From positions 100,204-164,203 of the forward strand of contig JAAOMT010000441.1 of assembly GCA_016748015.1 (NCBI GenBank): a stretch of DNA of 64,000 nt, written 5' to 3'. Each line of letters begins with the position of its first letter. Position 1 is the first letter of the stretch. The position numbers were made by a program, and so were the translations under genes. The notes beneath the pieces were generated by a model, which was not told the DNA's origin, made no database searches, and worked only from the letters and a program-made list of their open reading frames with translations. The stretch is from Geosiphon pyriformis. Lineage: Eukaryota; Glomeromycota; Glomeromycetes; Archaeosporales; Geosiphonaceae. This document shows positions 45,901-58,900 of the stretch, piece by piece.

Positions 45901-47629
45901 CTTCCCACTCATAAGGTTTCGGAATCATCGAGACCCATGCTTCTTTCCAAGGGCCGGGCACTGATTCACTAGACAAACAAGAGTTCAAGAGCACCAACAA
46001 CATATCCAAAACTGACCTATCACAATGTTTTCAAAGCTCATTTGAAATACCCGACAAACCAGCCGCTTTACCCTCTGGAAGATCAGAAATCACCCCAAGG
46101 AACTCATCATACCCAATCGAACACATGACACCAGAAAAAGCTTTGTCAAAAACATACTCCAGTGGCTGATATTGGAGGCGCCAATCCTCCGAGACATAAT
46201 CGACCACCTGACGCTTCCTAGTCCAACCTTCCATGATCGCATCAATCTTGGACTTGACCTGCTCAGGTTTCAAAATCAATTCGTCATCAACCACCAAATG
46301 ATCCAGCACAATCTTACGAAATGGGCACTCCAACACACTTCTTATTGTATGACCTTTATTTACCTTAAAGCTTTCCATCCTCTTGTCTATCGCAGATCTG
46401 ATGCATGTTTCTTTAGTACTTTGAGATTCAATGAGCTTGGACTTTCGATAAGATTTTCTGGCACCAAAAAGAGCAGAACAAACACGACCAGATTCCACAC
46501 CAGAGTCCACCAGATCCTGAACAACTGAAGCCTTGACACTGTCCAGAGTAGCCCAACACTTCATGAGAGAAGCAAAATCCACAGCACACCCCACATGAAA
46601 TGCCTTAATAATTTTTGAAACCAAAAGCTCCAACTTGTGGAACCTTGACGACTCTTTGGTAAAGACACCATCAAATTCCTTGAATCACTTTTTCTTGAAC
46701 ACTTCATTAGCCGAAAGAATCATTATTCTGCGAACAACATCTCACATTGCGTCCAAATCCAAAAACCTCACAGAAACAGCAAACTTATCTGAGAACATTG
46801 TTGCATTAGCCAATGTGGCACACTTAAAATCGATCCATTTACTCTCATCAGCACTTTTGAAATCAAACTTCCATCTGTCTCTGTTTGCTTGCTTGCGAAA
46901 AGAGCTCAATTGCATATCCAGAAGCCCACCCAGACCCAAAGACACTAAAACAGCTTGATGATCTGTGTCAAAGTGCTCACTAACACCCGAAACATTACGA
47001 TGTACCATCGCATTAACCAGATTTGGAGAGACAAACACGTAATCAATTGTTCTTTTGACACCCCTAGAATTCTTCCAAGTGGGCATTTTCACAGCTGGGC
47101 TCCCGACCAAAGAGTTAATCAATCCCAAATCAAGGCACTTCTTGAAACTCGCACACTTATGAGAGCCGTCTTCATTAAAATTGCCACCAAGGATAACAAA
47201 GGAGGACTCGTTAACAGTCTTTGCGACGATAGAGTTGATTTTGCCTGCCTAAGAGAACCGGACCGCCAAAGAAGCACCAGCGTACAGTCCCAAAATTGAC
47301 ACAGAGAGCCTGTTCTTGAAAAGTAACTTGATAGACAACAACCAACCTGGGACCTCAGACACCTTGCATACATGTCTTGCCAAAGAAGTGTTCATAACCA
47401 CCGCCACACCAGCACCCAGATACCCAGAATCCAAACCAGTAGTAAACACCCGGACCCCATCAAACTTGTTAATGATCCAGGGCCGAATCTTACCTTTTAA
47501 CTTAGTTTCAGTAAAAATCGAAATTGAATTGTCCATGTTCTTATGCCAACAAACGACATCACTCTGCTTCGCAGGGTTGTTCATTCCTCTAACATTGCAT
47601 GTAGCAACTTTCCATACTAATTCACTCAT
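42946..47629 (-). pseudogene. LINE C ORF2: endonuclease-RT-RNase H, a handful of stops and one frameshift
   Basis: Domains in order: APE endonuclease (CNVRGMNNPAKQ, TETKLKGK, LGGNFNED where GDFN is expected, FDTDHQAV), reverse transcriptase (IPKPYEWEGVLTNTRPIALI, LQDMRKAYDLVGWEHL, catalytic AFVDDTIWVG intact), RNase H (YTDRSLSG, VELQAVALALE, FSDSQSAL, VKGHSGVSGNERAD, all key acidic residues present) and the C-terminal motif CLYCGKVEVSDHVFS. One frame runs from 47629 to about 45470, then a single shift, then one frame to 42946. Internal stops include TAG from CAG after RFS and TGA from TGG after NEL. Only the endonuclease Asp and the stops appear to disable the enzyme. Confidence 0.9.
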
Positions 47630-49425
47630 TGGGAGGGGGATTGGAAGTTTGCACCACCAGCCAAAGCCAGACTATCGAAACGAGCGGACAAGATCAACAC
47701 AGATTTGGAGAGGCCCTCCAACATATTTTCCAACTTGACAACATGGGGGGACGTGGATGAGTCCACAATCGTGGCAGACTCATGGCCATCAGCCATACTC
47801 AAGTCCATATCCAATGTCACATTACTTTCCGAATTCTGTGGTGTGGCGACCACTGGCAGCCAGCATCTGTGACCAGGCTGGGGAACCACCAGCACAAGCA
47901 AATCTAACCTCTTGGCCAACCCATCAATTTGTTTTGCAAGACTAACAAGACTATCCTCGATACTGACCAGTCTTTTTTCCAGATCTTTTGCAACAGAAGG
48001 GGTAGGTTTACCATCGACGATGGAACCAGAACTTGCCTTACCACCAGAGAGAGAGGGAGCAGAAGGAGCACTAACCACCAATGCCCAAGTTTTACCACCA
48101 AAAGCCAAAGGACGAGAGATAGGCGCAGATCTCCTTGCATAAATTTTCGCCAATCTGAATTGGTCTTGAACCGAAAAGAGAGCCTTTCTGTCTCCTGCAA
48201 TTTCAGCACCCTTGACTGTTCTGCAACCAAGAGAAGTATGACCAAATTTCTCACAAACTGCACATGAAGCTAAAGAAAGACAGGACCAATGGAGACCAAA
48301 GCTCTTTATAACTGGAGTCGTTGCCATTGCATTACCTAATTCCACTTCCGAGCTAAAACACACAGTGGCACAGCGGGCGCGAGAATAACTGATGGGATTG
48401 CGATTGATGAAGCAGGTTTTCTCACCAATAGAACCAATAAAATCCCACAAATCATGAGCAGTAGTTCCCATGGGAAGAGTATATAGCAAAGCCCTAAACT
48501 TATCCCTGGCATCCCACAATTGTTTGTCGATATCAGCCTTGGCCACTCGAATCGCGTCCTTCCCAATAAAGATAGACCACTTAGAGGCCAGAAAATCAGC
48601 CTGGTCTTGATTTTCCAATTCGATGATCGCCTTTTGCCATAAACCCACCAGCTGCATTTTGATCAACTTAATGATGCCAAATTCGGTTACAGCCGCATGC
48701 ACAGCCTTCAAAGAAGTTCTCACAGGAATTTCTTTCAGCACAATTGCTCAATTTGTATGATTGTTTACAGAGCGCTTGAGATCGGTGTTTACCACAACAC
48801 CACGGTCATTAGCCAGATTAGCTGCAGTCATCATCGCCTCTTCAGAAGTGAAAGTAGCCCGAATGATTCCACTAAATTTTGAGGGAGTAGAGGCCCCCCC
48901 AAAACCATTTACACCTGAAAAGATTTTTCTGACAAAATTGACTTTTTCCTAAGAGGATTTACCCACTACTGCCACCAGATCAATATCCAAAGTGAAGGAC
49001 TTGCGAACAGGCACCTGAACGGACGGCTTGACTGGAAAAGGAGGTGGTAGAAGAAAAGACTCATCCAACACATCACCATTCGCATCGACAGTACCATAAT
49101 CAATCACACCCAAAGGCTTTTCTAACACCTTCTTGGTCTTTACATGCAAACTCTTAGGCGTTTGATCAGGATCCTCTCCTGTGAAAGCACCATTTTCACC
49201 ATAGTCAACACTGGTTTCCTCAACCAAGCACTTCTCCTCCATGTCAATACTCTCAGATTCAGTAGTATCACCCACCTCAGAACCCCATGAACGATTACCA
49301 AGAGCTTTATCAGCAACCTTACTATTATCAATACTCTCTGCTAATACACCACCCTTTCTCTTCTTCCTCGATGCAACCATCTTAAAACCACCCTCAGAAC
49401 CAGAAACTTTGGTAGCTTTCTTCAT
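47626..49425 (-). pseudogene. LINE C ORF1: RRM-like domains and CCHC knuckle, two stops
   Basis: One frame of 600 codons with stops near 48947 and 48744. It has a basic N-terminus (ASRKKRKGGVLAES), an acidic Ser/Glu region, VNGFGGASTPSKFSGIIRA, and an RRM-like unit (FGIIKLIKMQLVGLWQKAI). A second RRM-like unit follows (KFRALLYTLPMGTTAHDL, CATVCFSSEVELGNA). The zinc knuckle CAVCEKFGHTSLGC is intact, followed by a C-terminal helical stretch. It ends CAATGA; the ORF2 ATG shares these bases. Confidence 0.82.
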
Positions 49426-49566
49426 AACAGCAATAACAGAGCCAACAGTGGCCTCGTAATCGAAAAACAGTTTTAATTTATCGTACTGAATGGTAAAAAA
49501 CTTCTTTTAAAAAAAACTTTTGACTCTTTTTTGGGAATTTTGGATGAAGGAAAGAAAGAAGTTTTT

Positions 49567-51248
49567 TTATCCAGATTTTAAAAAAACATTTTGTGCATAA
49601 AAACAATTAATATATTATTATTTATAATATATTATTTATTTGGCAGTTTTATTTGTATTTAATTTAATATTAAATGTTTAATATTTTTAGAAAGCTATTA
49701 ATTAAACAAATATATTTTTATTAATATTAAAATTAGAAATATTTATATTATTATTCTTAAGTTTATAAAATATTATTATGTTGAAATATTAAAGTGGTTA
49801 AAATTTCAAATATATATATATAAACAATTATTTTGATTTAAATTTTGGTTTAATTGTTTTTGATTTTTAAAAACATATTTTAAAAATATTAATAAAATTA
49901 AAAAATTATTATTGTAATTAAAAACTAGATTAAATTAAATAAATTATTAAAAACTTTATTATTAAATTTATCAATTGCTTTAATAACATTGATATTATTT
50001 CCAAAATTTTGTTTTTTTATTATTATTATTGGATTTTTCATATTATTATCAAATATTTTAATTTTAATTTTATTACAATTAAAATTATTAACTTTTTTAT
50101 ACACTTACAATTATTAACACTTTTATTAACTAATAAACCTTAATCATATTAATTAAATTTGAAATTTACAATTTATTTTTTAAGGTTAATATTTTTCAAA
50201 CTGATTTTTTAACATAATCAATTTTTTACATTTAGTTAATTCTTATTTTTAGGTATTTATAATAATTTTATTAGCAATTATTATTGAGAAAGAAGGAAAA
50301 TAAGTTGTTTTTTGTTTTTTGACTGCAACTTTAGGCGAAATAAATATATAAATGATTTATGAAATCGGATTGCCAGTAACAATATTGTGTTATATTAGCA
50401 TTTAAAATTATGCTCTATTATTTTTCTTAAGTGAGCATAAATTCAAAAGAAAAATATTCATGGGGAGTTATATTTAAGGTGGCCTTAACTCAAAATCAAC
50501 CAGTTGTACTCATTTCTATTAAAACGGCCCTATACAGAATTACATTTGTTTATGTAGTATGAAAGTTTTTTAAAACTTTAGTTTTAATAAAATATTATGT
50601 TCGAGTTGTGTTATTTATTTTAATTATTAAAAAATAATCTAGTTTTTCTCATATCTTGGATCTTGAATATCACAAAAGCCCAATGATTAAATGAGATTTT
50701 TGGATGTAAGGGATATAGAAAACGAGGAAAAGTAGAGAAAGATAAAAAAGATGGGGTGATGCTTGGATGTTTATTTGAAATTTGATTAGGGTGCATGAAA
50801 ATGCTTTTTATTTCAACGGCGCAGTTTGAATAAAAGAGTGCTGTATCCTAAATACACGCTAATGTCTTGATGTAAATGAGCAGAAGCAAGTATAATGTAA
50901 AGTTATATAAAGAAAGACAAAATTTCTATGTACAAAATGCATAAAAGAATTAATGTGATTGAATATCTACGATCTCACCTCTTCGTCTCACCTTTGAGAA
51001 TAAAGGTTCCAAGTGGCGTGTAAGTTTGGCACATTTATGAAAACAATAAAGCTTGATGACGTCTTCCAGAAATTACATGAAATGTAAAATAAGAATAGTG
51101 TAAATAATTGATCTACAAGTAAGAAAGATTGGTATCGAACCATCGAAAATTTTCCGAAGCCATCGCTTGATTGTTCTTGGATTTTTTAATAATTTATTAG
51201 GAAATTAAATTAACTGATCATTGCTTTTTGTAGCTTGCCATTTAAGCA
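49567..51248. other. Intergenic: A/T-rich block, then the 3' flank of the WD40 gene
   Basis: 49567-50280 is nearly A/T only and adjoins the LINE C 5' end. 50280-51248 is more mixed and borders the DCAF7-like gene 3' end. No gene, RNA gene or repeat recognised in either part. Confidence 0.45.
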
Positions 51249-52992
51249 TCACACCCTCAACGCTTGCACAGTTCTTCCAAACCCTATGGCAACAAAATCT
51301 GTGCATGCTGAGCTCCAGATCAGTTGAGAAATTTCACTCTTAGCCTGATATGCCAAGGAGGGCTCTTGTTGTCGTTTAGTTCCATTAGTTTCGTTAGACA
51401 TCAATATAGAATTAAGATCCCAGACGAGAACTTGCGAATCGTCACCTGTAAATTAGAAATTATCGAGATGAATATGGATAGTGCTATTGAGAACGACCCG
51501 AAAAAATGATGGGAATTCAAATCACTCACCACCACTACAAAGATAATTATTTTGATGAGGCGCCCAATTAACACAATTTACGGTTGCCGAATGTCCGCGT
51601 AACTCTGCAACAGGAAATCCTGGAGCTCGGACATCCAAAATTTGAACATGTGGTGAGTCCATATGGAAAGTGGCTAAATAATTTTGGTCCATTTTATTAA
51701 AACAAAGACGCAAGAGTGGAGAAGGTTGAGATTGGGAAGAATGTGTAGAATTCGCCGTCGAAGGATGTGGTGCATTTGTCTCATAAATAATGGTAGAATG
51801 CTCTAAGGCTCTTGAAATATCATAAGAATTACAGAAATTAGTAAAAACAAGGATTCGATTATAATGAGAACTCATGCAAAAATATCGAATCCGGAAGTCC
51901 AATACGGGGAGAAAAAATAAATTATCAACCTCAAATCAAACATTCGTACGCTACCATCGGCGCCAACACTAGCAAACATATTTACAGTATTCGAAGCAAA
52001 TGCGACATCATATACTTCTTTATCGTGAGCAATTAATTGTGTTTTTGCTTGATTTGTTTCAATATTCCACACTGTGCATGTTGTATCAATACTCGACGTA
52101 ACTGCTAATGTTGTATCAACTTCATTCCAATCAAATGATGTTAAAGGTGCGTTAAAATCTGCCTTAGTCTTAAAAATAAATAAAATTGTATGTGTGATAC
52201 TAATTTATTTAGTAAGGAACTGGAATTCGAAAAAGTAATGCAAGGTGAGTTCCTGTTATACTTACATTTGTCAATAATTGTCGATGAACTAAGCGCTGTT
52301 GTTGGAAACCGTTATGATGATTTGCGCCGATGGTATTACCTCCTGGTTGATTATCATCGGTAACCTCCCATAAGCGCAAATGATCACCAGCAGTTGCTAA
52401 TAAATCGGGTGATTCCGAGCCACTCTATACAAGTTTCGAGAGTGTCGTTACTAAGAGCATTCGAGATAGGCATATAACAATAGACACCCTTTTATCTAAC
52501 CGGCTTATAAGGTTCCCATAACACTTTAGTTATCGGATATTGATGATCAGTTTCTGCGACCTTAACAAAGTCAGCGTGAGGGGAGCGGTAGTAAGGGTCG
52601 ACATGAGCTAAATCTGGAAGTGTTATAATTTGAAGCTGTCAAAGGGGACAAAATAAATTGAATTCTGGAAAAACTGACAAAAGTAGAGATGCGATGCAGA
52701 ATAGAGATCAAAATGTAAAAGTAACCTTATTCTCAAATTCTTCAATGAAACTTCCCAAAGCTAACCGGAATGCCTTATCTTCAGGACGTTTTGACCAGTC
52801 CAAACCATAAACTGGCCATGGGGCTATATATTGATACATTTCTTTCTTGAGAGCATTACCTTCTGAAGGATAGCGTGTTGATACCTTGCCGTTCATTTCT
52901 GAGGTGTAAGGAGAAAAAGGTGGGGAGGAAGGTGGCTGCTGAGGTGGAGATGCATGGGAGTGAGGTGGATACGTTAAGTTTTGCCGGTTCAT
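51249..52992 (-). CDS. DCAF7: WD40-repeat protein of the DCAF7/HAN11/TTG1 family
   Basis: Scaffold beta-propeller that in animals and plants binds kinases (DYRK/HIPK) or bHLH-MYB complexes and can serve as a DDB1-CUL4 substrate receptor. Six exons, 52992-52726, 52635-52501, 52424-52266, 52168-51930, 51810-51530 and 51445-51249, all with GT-AG introns (76-119 nt) and matching phases, give 425 residues. Highly conserved stretches: [134 protein letters not shown] and [11 protein letters not shown]. It has a longer Pro/Ser N-terminus and a Gly/Asn/Gln-rich insert (near residue 160) compared with human DCAF7. No damage seen. Confidence 0.95.
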
Positions 52993-54022
52993 TGCAAGAA
53001 AAAAATGTTGACGGGAGAAATGAAAATATGTTGGTATGATGTCTACTAATTACATCATTTAGTGTTTAACCAATCAGATTTTCATGACTACAGAACTGTC
53101 AAAAATTCGACTTAAGGTTTTGCACTTCAATATAATGATTATCAAAAATTGCAATGTTGATTTTCGCGCGCGTATACAATATAAAGTGACACTTATGCTC
53201 TATCAAACATCAAACAACATGCAAACTAGTAAAAAACACGCATTTGTACTTTGTTTTACAAAAATTATACCACTCTGGTAATTTTTTTCCTGAAAGGAGA
53301 TGAACTGATAACACGATAAAAAAACGTTTTATAAATCCCAACATGATCATTTAATAAAGGGGATGAAATTAATTAACCTGAAAGTTTGGGATTCAAATGT
53401 AGATTCGCAGTTCACCGATGAAACCATATATATCAATTTTGACATGTGCTGACAAAATATTTGAACTTCATTCCATTTTAAGGTGAGAAAGCCGATTTCT
53501 TCTTTCAAACGGCCTTATGACTTTCTTCTAATTTTTAGCTCTCCTCCAATTGAATGGCTTCTCTTGCACTCCTGAAACAATAATTGGTCAGTTTTTTTTT
53601 GAACAAGTGATCTATAAACAAAGATTTTCTTTAATTAAAGAAATTGACTAATCAGACTATAATTTTATAACCACTTTGATCTTAATAAAAAAACTGCAGG
53701 TGTTAATTTTGTAATAAATTTTAAATTGAAATTATTTAATAATTTTTTCAGATATGTTTTTGATTTAAAAGATTTCAGTAATAGTAGTTCTATCAACTTG
53801 AGCTAAAACAGTTTTTTATAATTTATTTTTATTATAAAAATAGGTTTTAAGTTTTAATAAAACATGATTATAAACAGCAGTTAAAAAGGTTTTTTTAATA
53901 TTTAATTATATATGAAAATAGTATATTAACAAATAATATTACATATGGTTTTTCTTTTAAATATATTAATTTATTTACATTATTAAATAAAAGACAACTT
54001 TGTTACTTATATATATTATAAA
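52993..54022. other. Intergenic between the WD40 gene and LINE D
   Basis: The first ~500 bp are mixed and likely the promoter of the DCAF7-like gene. 53600-54022 is AT-rich and runs into the LINE D 5' leader. Only chance frames (such as 53084-53281, +) are present. Confidence 0.45.
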
Positions 54023-54142
54023 AAACTTCTTTCTCTCTTACCTTCAAATAATTCTTAAAGAGCACATTTTCTGAAAAAGAAGTTTTTTAGTTTTTCTTGT
54101 TAAGTTTATATCAATATTTCTTTAAATAATAACCCTTTTGTT

Positions 54143-55978
54143 ATGGATTTAAAGACTGCTTCTAGCAATAATATGTCTAAAAAGAAAGTGCTTAAGAGTA
54201 CTCTTCATGGTCCTGTTGGTGGGTCTTTTTCCCAAAAGAAAAAAATAGTTCTTAGTAATGTTAAATATTTAGATGATGAAAAAGACATTTCTCTTGTCAA
54301 ACTTGGTTCTGGTGGTATGTACTCGGACATGGATAGTAAATCGAGTTGTGGTGAAGACAATACAGTCATGGAAGGTATCAACAGTAGGTCACTTTTAGGC
54401 TTGGCAGCTACTACTCCTAAAGTGAAAAGAGTGAATTCCAGCATGGTCTTTGGGTCTCCTCCCACCCTTCCTTAGTATATCTTTGAAAAAGAAATGGATA
54501 AATCCTAAGATTGTGAAAACCCCTATGGAAGTTTCTGTTAGAAAGTCATTTGCTTTGGATATCAATCTTTTGACAGTGGAAGGCAAATCTGCTACAGCAA
54601 AAACTTAGTTCATTAGGAAAATTTTTTCATCAGTCAATGGTTTTGGGAGGGCCACTACCTTCTCAAAATTTAAAGGAATCATCTGATCAATGTTTACCTC
54701 TGAAAAAAACATGGAAATGACCATATCATTGGCCAAAGAAAAAGGGATCGACATAAACAGCAATCTTAAAAGACAAGGAATAAGGTCAGATTGGGCTGTG
54801 GTGATTAAGGAAATTCCCATAAATACATCTAAAGATATGATTGTCGCCGCAGTGTCTAAATTTGGGGAAATTAAGTCAATCAAAATTTAACTAATTGGAA
54901 TGTGGCAAAAAGCTGTAGTGGAGTTTGCTGAATTAGGCCAAGCTGATTTGTTAGCTTCTAAGTAGTCATTCTTAATTGGTAAGAATTCTGTGCATGTAGC
55001 CAAAGCAGTGAGAGATTATGAGACTTGGACATCAAAAAATCAATTCAGAGCACTTTTGTTTACTTTGCTGATAAGAACAATGGCACATGATCTTGGGACT
55101 CTTCTGAATAGGGCTGGTGGGAAAACTTGCATCATAAACAGATCTCTGGAAACTGGTAATAGAATTTGTTGTGCTGTAGTCAGTTTTGAATCTGATAATG
55201 ATCTGGAGTCTGCCTTTGCACAGAGCCAATTCTTAGCAGTATTAAACTTTTTTGGGCAAGGATGGATCTGGTTCAGTGTAAAAAATGTGAAAAGTTTGGT
55301 TATTCTGCTATGGAATGTGATACATCTGTTGCATCTCCATCTAAGTCTTCAAGAACATTTAAAAAAGTTGTGTTTAATGGATGTCGTCTTTAATTAACTA
55401 AGTTGTATGAAAAGAAAAGTGTTCCAATATCTCACTCTGCTGCCTTTGGTAGCAAATCTTGGATCCAGATGGTTACACTTGCTGGTCTTTCTGGTGGTCT
55501 TTATTTCAGTTCTGGTTTTAGTCTTTTTTTTTCTGATGCCTTAGATTTAGATGGTGGTTTTCCTCTTACTTTAGCCAATACTTCTTTTTTAAATGCTTGT
55601 TTGGCCACTTTAGAATGCTCTTTGGAGCTTTTGATGGATCAGGTATCTGGTATATTAAAAAAATTAAGTGGCATGGAACTGAAATCTATGGCGACCTCCT
55701 TTAGCATTTCTTTTCTGTTTACTTCCACTTCTTTGGTGCTGTATTTGGATGTGGATATGATTTTAGATGATATAATATTGGCTTCTGCTCCTTCTCTTTC
55801 AGCTGTAAATAATGTGGTCCATGATTCTAGCTTGAGTTTTTCTAAGGTTCTGACCTCTAAGATGGGTGGATTAAAATTGAAAATGGTAGCTTTTGAGATC
55901 TCAATCGGTTTGGTTTTGAAAAAGTTGGATTGTCTGTGTTTTGGTGTGAGTTCTTTAGCTCTTTTTCTTTCTCAATGA
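54143..55978 (+). pseudogene. LINE D ORF1, frameshifted and with stops
   Basis: N-terminus MDLKTASSNNMSKKK with FSQKKKIVLSNVK, as in copy A. Then VNGFGRATTFSKFKGII, an RRM-like unit (VIKEIPINTSKDMIVAAVSK, FGEIKSIKI), and a second RRM-like unit (RALLFTLLIRTMAHDLGTLL). A zinc knuckle near 55275 has its His replaced by Tyr (CKKCEKFGYSAMEC). A helical C-terminus (LATLECSLELLMDQVSGIL) follows. The frame shifts near 54475, near 55240 and again near 55390, and several TAG/TAA stops occur. It ends with CAATGA overlapping the ORF2 ATG. Confidence 0.75.
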
Positions 55979-58900
55979 GTAGTTTGGTGTAGAAAGTGGC
56001 TACATGTAATGTCAGGGGCATGAACAATCCTGCCAAACAGGAGGATATTGTTCGATGGCACAAAAATATGGACAACATGATTTCTGTGATTACTGAAACA
56101 AAGTTGAAAGACAAAGTTTGTCCTTGGATTATGAATAAGTTTAATGGCATTCAAACATTCACCTCTGGTTTAGAGTCTGGTTATTTGGGTGTAGGTATTG
56201 CCATAATTATGAATGCTTCTCTAACAAAGCATGTGTGCAAAGTTTCTGAGATGTCTGGTCGACTTATCTCTGTGAAATTGCTCTTCAAAAACAAACTTTC
56301 ATTGACAGTTTTGGGCTTGTATGTGAGTGCCACCTTGGAAAAGAGGTTGGCTCACTTTCATGTCATCAATTCAATGGTGGCTAAGGCTTTAAATGGCAGT
56401 ACATTCATTGTTCTTGGTAGTAACTTTAACAAAAATAATTCTGGTTGCAGTGTAAGCTTCAAGAAATGTTTGGATCTAAGTTTGTTTGATTTTTTATATG
56501 GTTTTTTTTTGCACAGACTTCCCACATGATCCAATTTGAAGGGTGTTCAAAAGTGCATAAATTTTATATTAGTTAGTGATGGTCTTTGTAGTTTATTTTT
56601 TAACCAAAAAGTTTACTGTCTGGCTGAATTTTTTGATTCTGACCACTTGGTAGTATCAGTGAACATTGGTTTGAGGGGTTTTTTTAATTCTCAGCTTAAT
56701 TTGGTATGCAAACAGGCTGTGAAAGAAAAATGGAAATACAAAGTTAGTGGTGTTAGTGATGAAATTTGGAAAAAGTTTGGAGATATATCATTGGCTGTTT
56801 TTTCAAAGTCAGTTGGTAATTTTGAATATCACACCACTGAAGGTAATATCAATGGGATATGAACACTTCTCTGTTAAATGGTGCGCTTTACAACAGAAGC
56901 TACTCTCATGAAAACACAGTCTAGGGATAGTGGGTTGGTCAAAACTTCTGCTTTTTCTAGATTTCACAAGTTAGAACTTTTAGTGGCAAAAATTTTGAAT
57001 GCATACAAATCAGGTAATTTAGAAAAACTTCAGGCTTTAGTTGATAAATGGATCAACTTGGATTTTGACCAAGCTGTAGAGTTTAAGAGTTTCTTGGACA
57101 ATGATCATGACAGAGTGTTGGTTGAACAATTACTGATGTATTTTAGAAAATTATATAGGTCTCGCAAGTTTTTGGAATCTAAGGCTATTAAGAACTCACA
57201 GATCTGAGCAGTTATTAATAAGCACATAGAAGCTTTTGTAGACAACAAAGATCAAATGATTAAAAGTGTGTTGGAAAAGCCTTTCAAGAAAGTCATGCTG
57301 GATTATCTGGTTGATAATAAAGATTTGGTCTTGGAACCAGATTTGGTCAAAGGCAGGATGGATTCAATTATAAAAAATTGGACCAGAAAACATACAGTCA
57401 AACCTTCAATGCCTTCTTATTGGTAAGTACAATTTTTTCCTCTCAATCATGTCAGTAATAGTGCATTTTTTGGCATGATGAAGCAAATTGATTTTGATGA
57501 ATTTTCATTGGTAGTCAAGGATCTTCCTGATGGCAAAGCTGCTGGTTTGTTTGGTATCTCTAATGAGATGTAAAAGTACTGTGATAAGTCTGTTTTGGTT
57601 CTTTTTTTGCATTTGCTCAACTTGTGCTTAGTATGTGAATCTGTTCCAGATGCCTGGAGAGAAGCTTGGGTATCCATAATTCCAAAATCTTATAAGTGAG
57701 AAAGAGTCCTGACAAACACCAGACTTATTGTTCTTATTGAGACTTCTAGGAAAATTTTTTCAAAGATTCTATCTGATCACATTTCAAGAGTCTACAGCAC
57801 ACACAATGTTCTGTGTGGGAACAATTTTTTGGTATTGAAAGACACTTCTACTTAGTCCTCTATCTTTGTTGTAGGATTTGTTGTGGAAGATGCTTTGAAG
57901 AAGGGCAGGAAACTCTGGTTGGTGCTTCAGGACATGCACAAAGCTTACAATTCAGTAGGCTGGTTGCATCTGAAAGGTAGTCTAGAGAGAATCAAAATGT
58001 GTGAGAGGTTTGTCAGGTTTTTTGGTAGTATCCACAATGGCTGCAAGAATAGAGTTATGACAGACTTTGATTTGTCTAAGAGTTATAAGATACACAATAG
58101 TCTGGACCAGGGAGAAGTTTTTTCTCCTCTTTTGTGGAGAATTTTTTATGATCCTCTGTTATGCGAAGTGAAAAAACATGAGTCATTCTTTGGGTATCAA
58201 GTTGATTCCAAATTTGTGGTCAGAACAGATAGAATTGAGTCGAATGCTGGTTTGACTTCTTATTTGGCTGCTGGTGCTTTCATGGATGACACCATTTGGG
58301 TTGGCAATTGTCATACAGCAACACAGAATATTTTGAACATTGCTAGTGAGTTTTTTGAATTAATGGATATATCAATCAACATGAAAAAGATGGTTGCCAT
58401 TTCTATTAACCCAAGGACCAGCAACACCTTCTTGGAAGTGAGCAAATCTCTTATTTCAATCACAAAATCTGGTGAGACTCATCAGTATTTAGGTATTTTT
58501 CTGTCAATTAAAGATCTTTTTGGTCCAAGTTTAAAAAAAGCAAATTCAGATATCAAGTTTTTCTCATCCATGACTTTACGCAAAGCTATTATGGACAAGC
58601 AGTTCTCTTATTTGGTATTAGCTGTTTTACAGTCCATAATAGAATATAAAACTTAATTTAGCTTTGTCAGTAGAAGCATGTGCGAGAAATGAGACTGTAT
58701 AATTAAAAAGGGGTTGAAGTCTAAGGCCAGTCTGCCTAGAGACTTTCCTAATGAGGCAGTGCACTATCCTTCTTTTTACAATTTGAAGTCTTTTGAACAA
58801 GTTCAGGCAGAAGCAAAAGTCTCGTCAGTGTTATAGTTTGCTAATAATAATGGATTAATGAGTTGACTATTTGGGTACAGATCAATGGACTTGCAGGTTT

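Larger units (their letters stand above)
42810..49566 (-). mobile_element. Full-length non-LTR retrotransposon (LINE), copy C
   Basis: Minus-strand LINE with the highest G/C content and the best preserved catalytic motifs in the window, hence probably the youngest. 5' leader at 49430-49566, ORF1 49425-47626, ORF2 47629-42946, conserved 3' end 42831-42930 and an A/T tail to about 42810. It groups with copies B and E. Several stops and one frameshift disable it. Confidence 0.92.
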
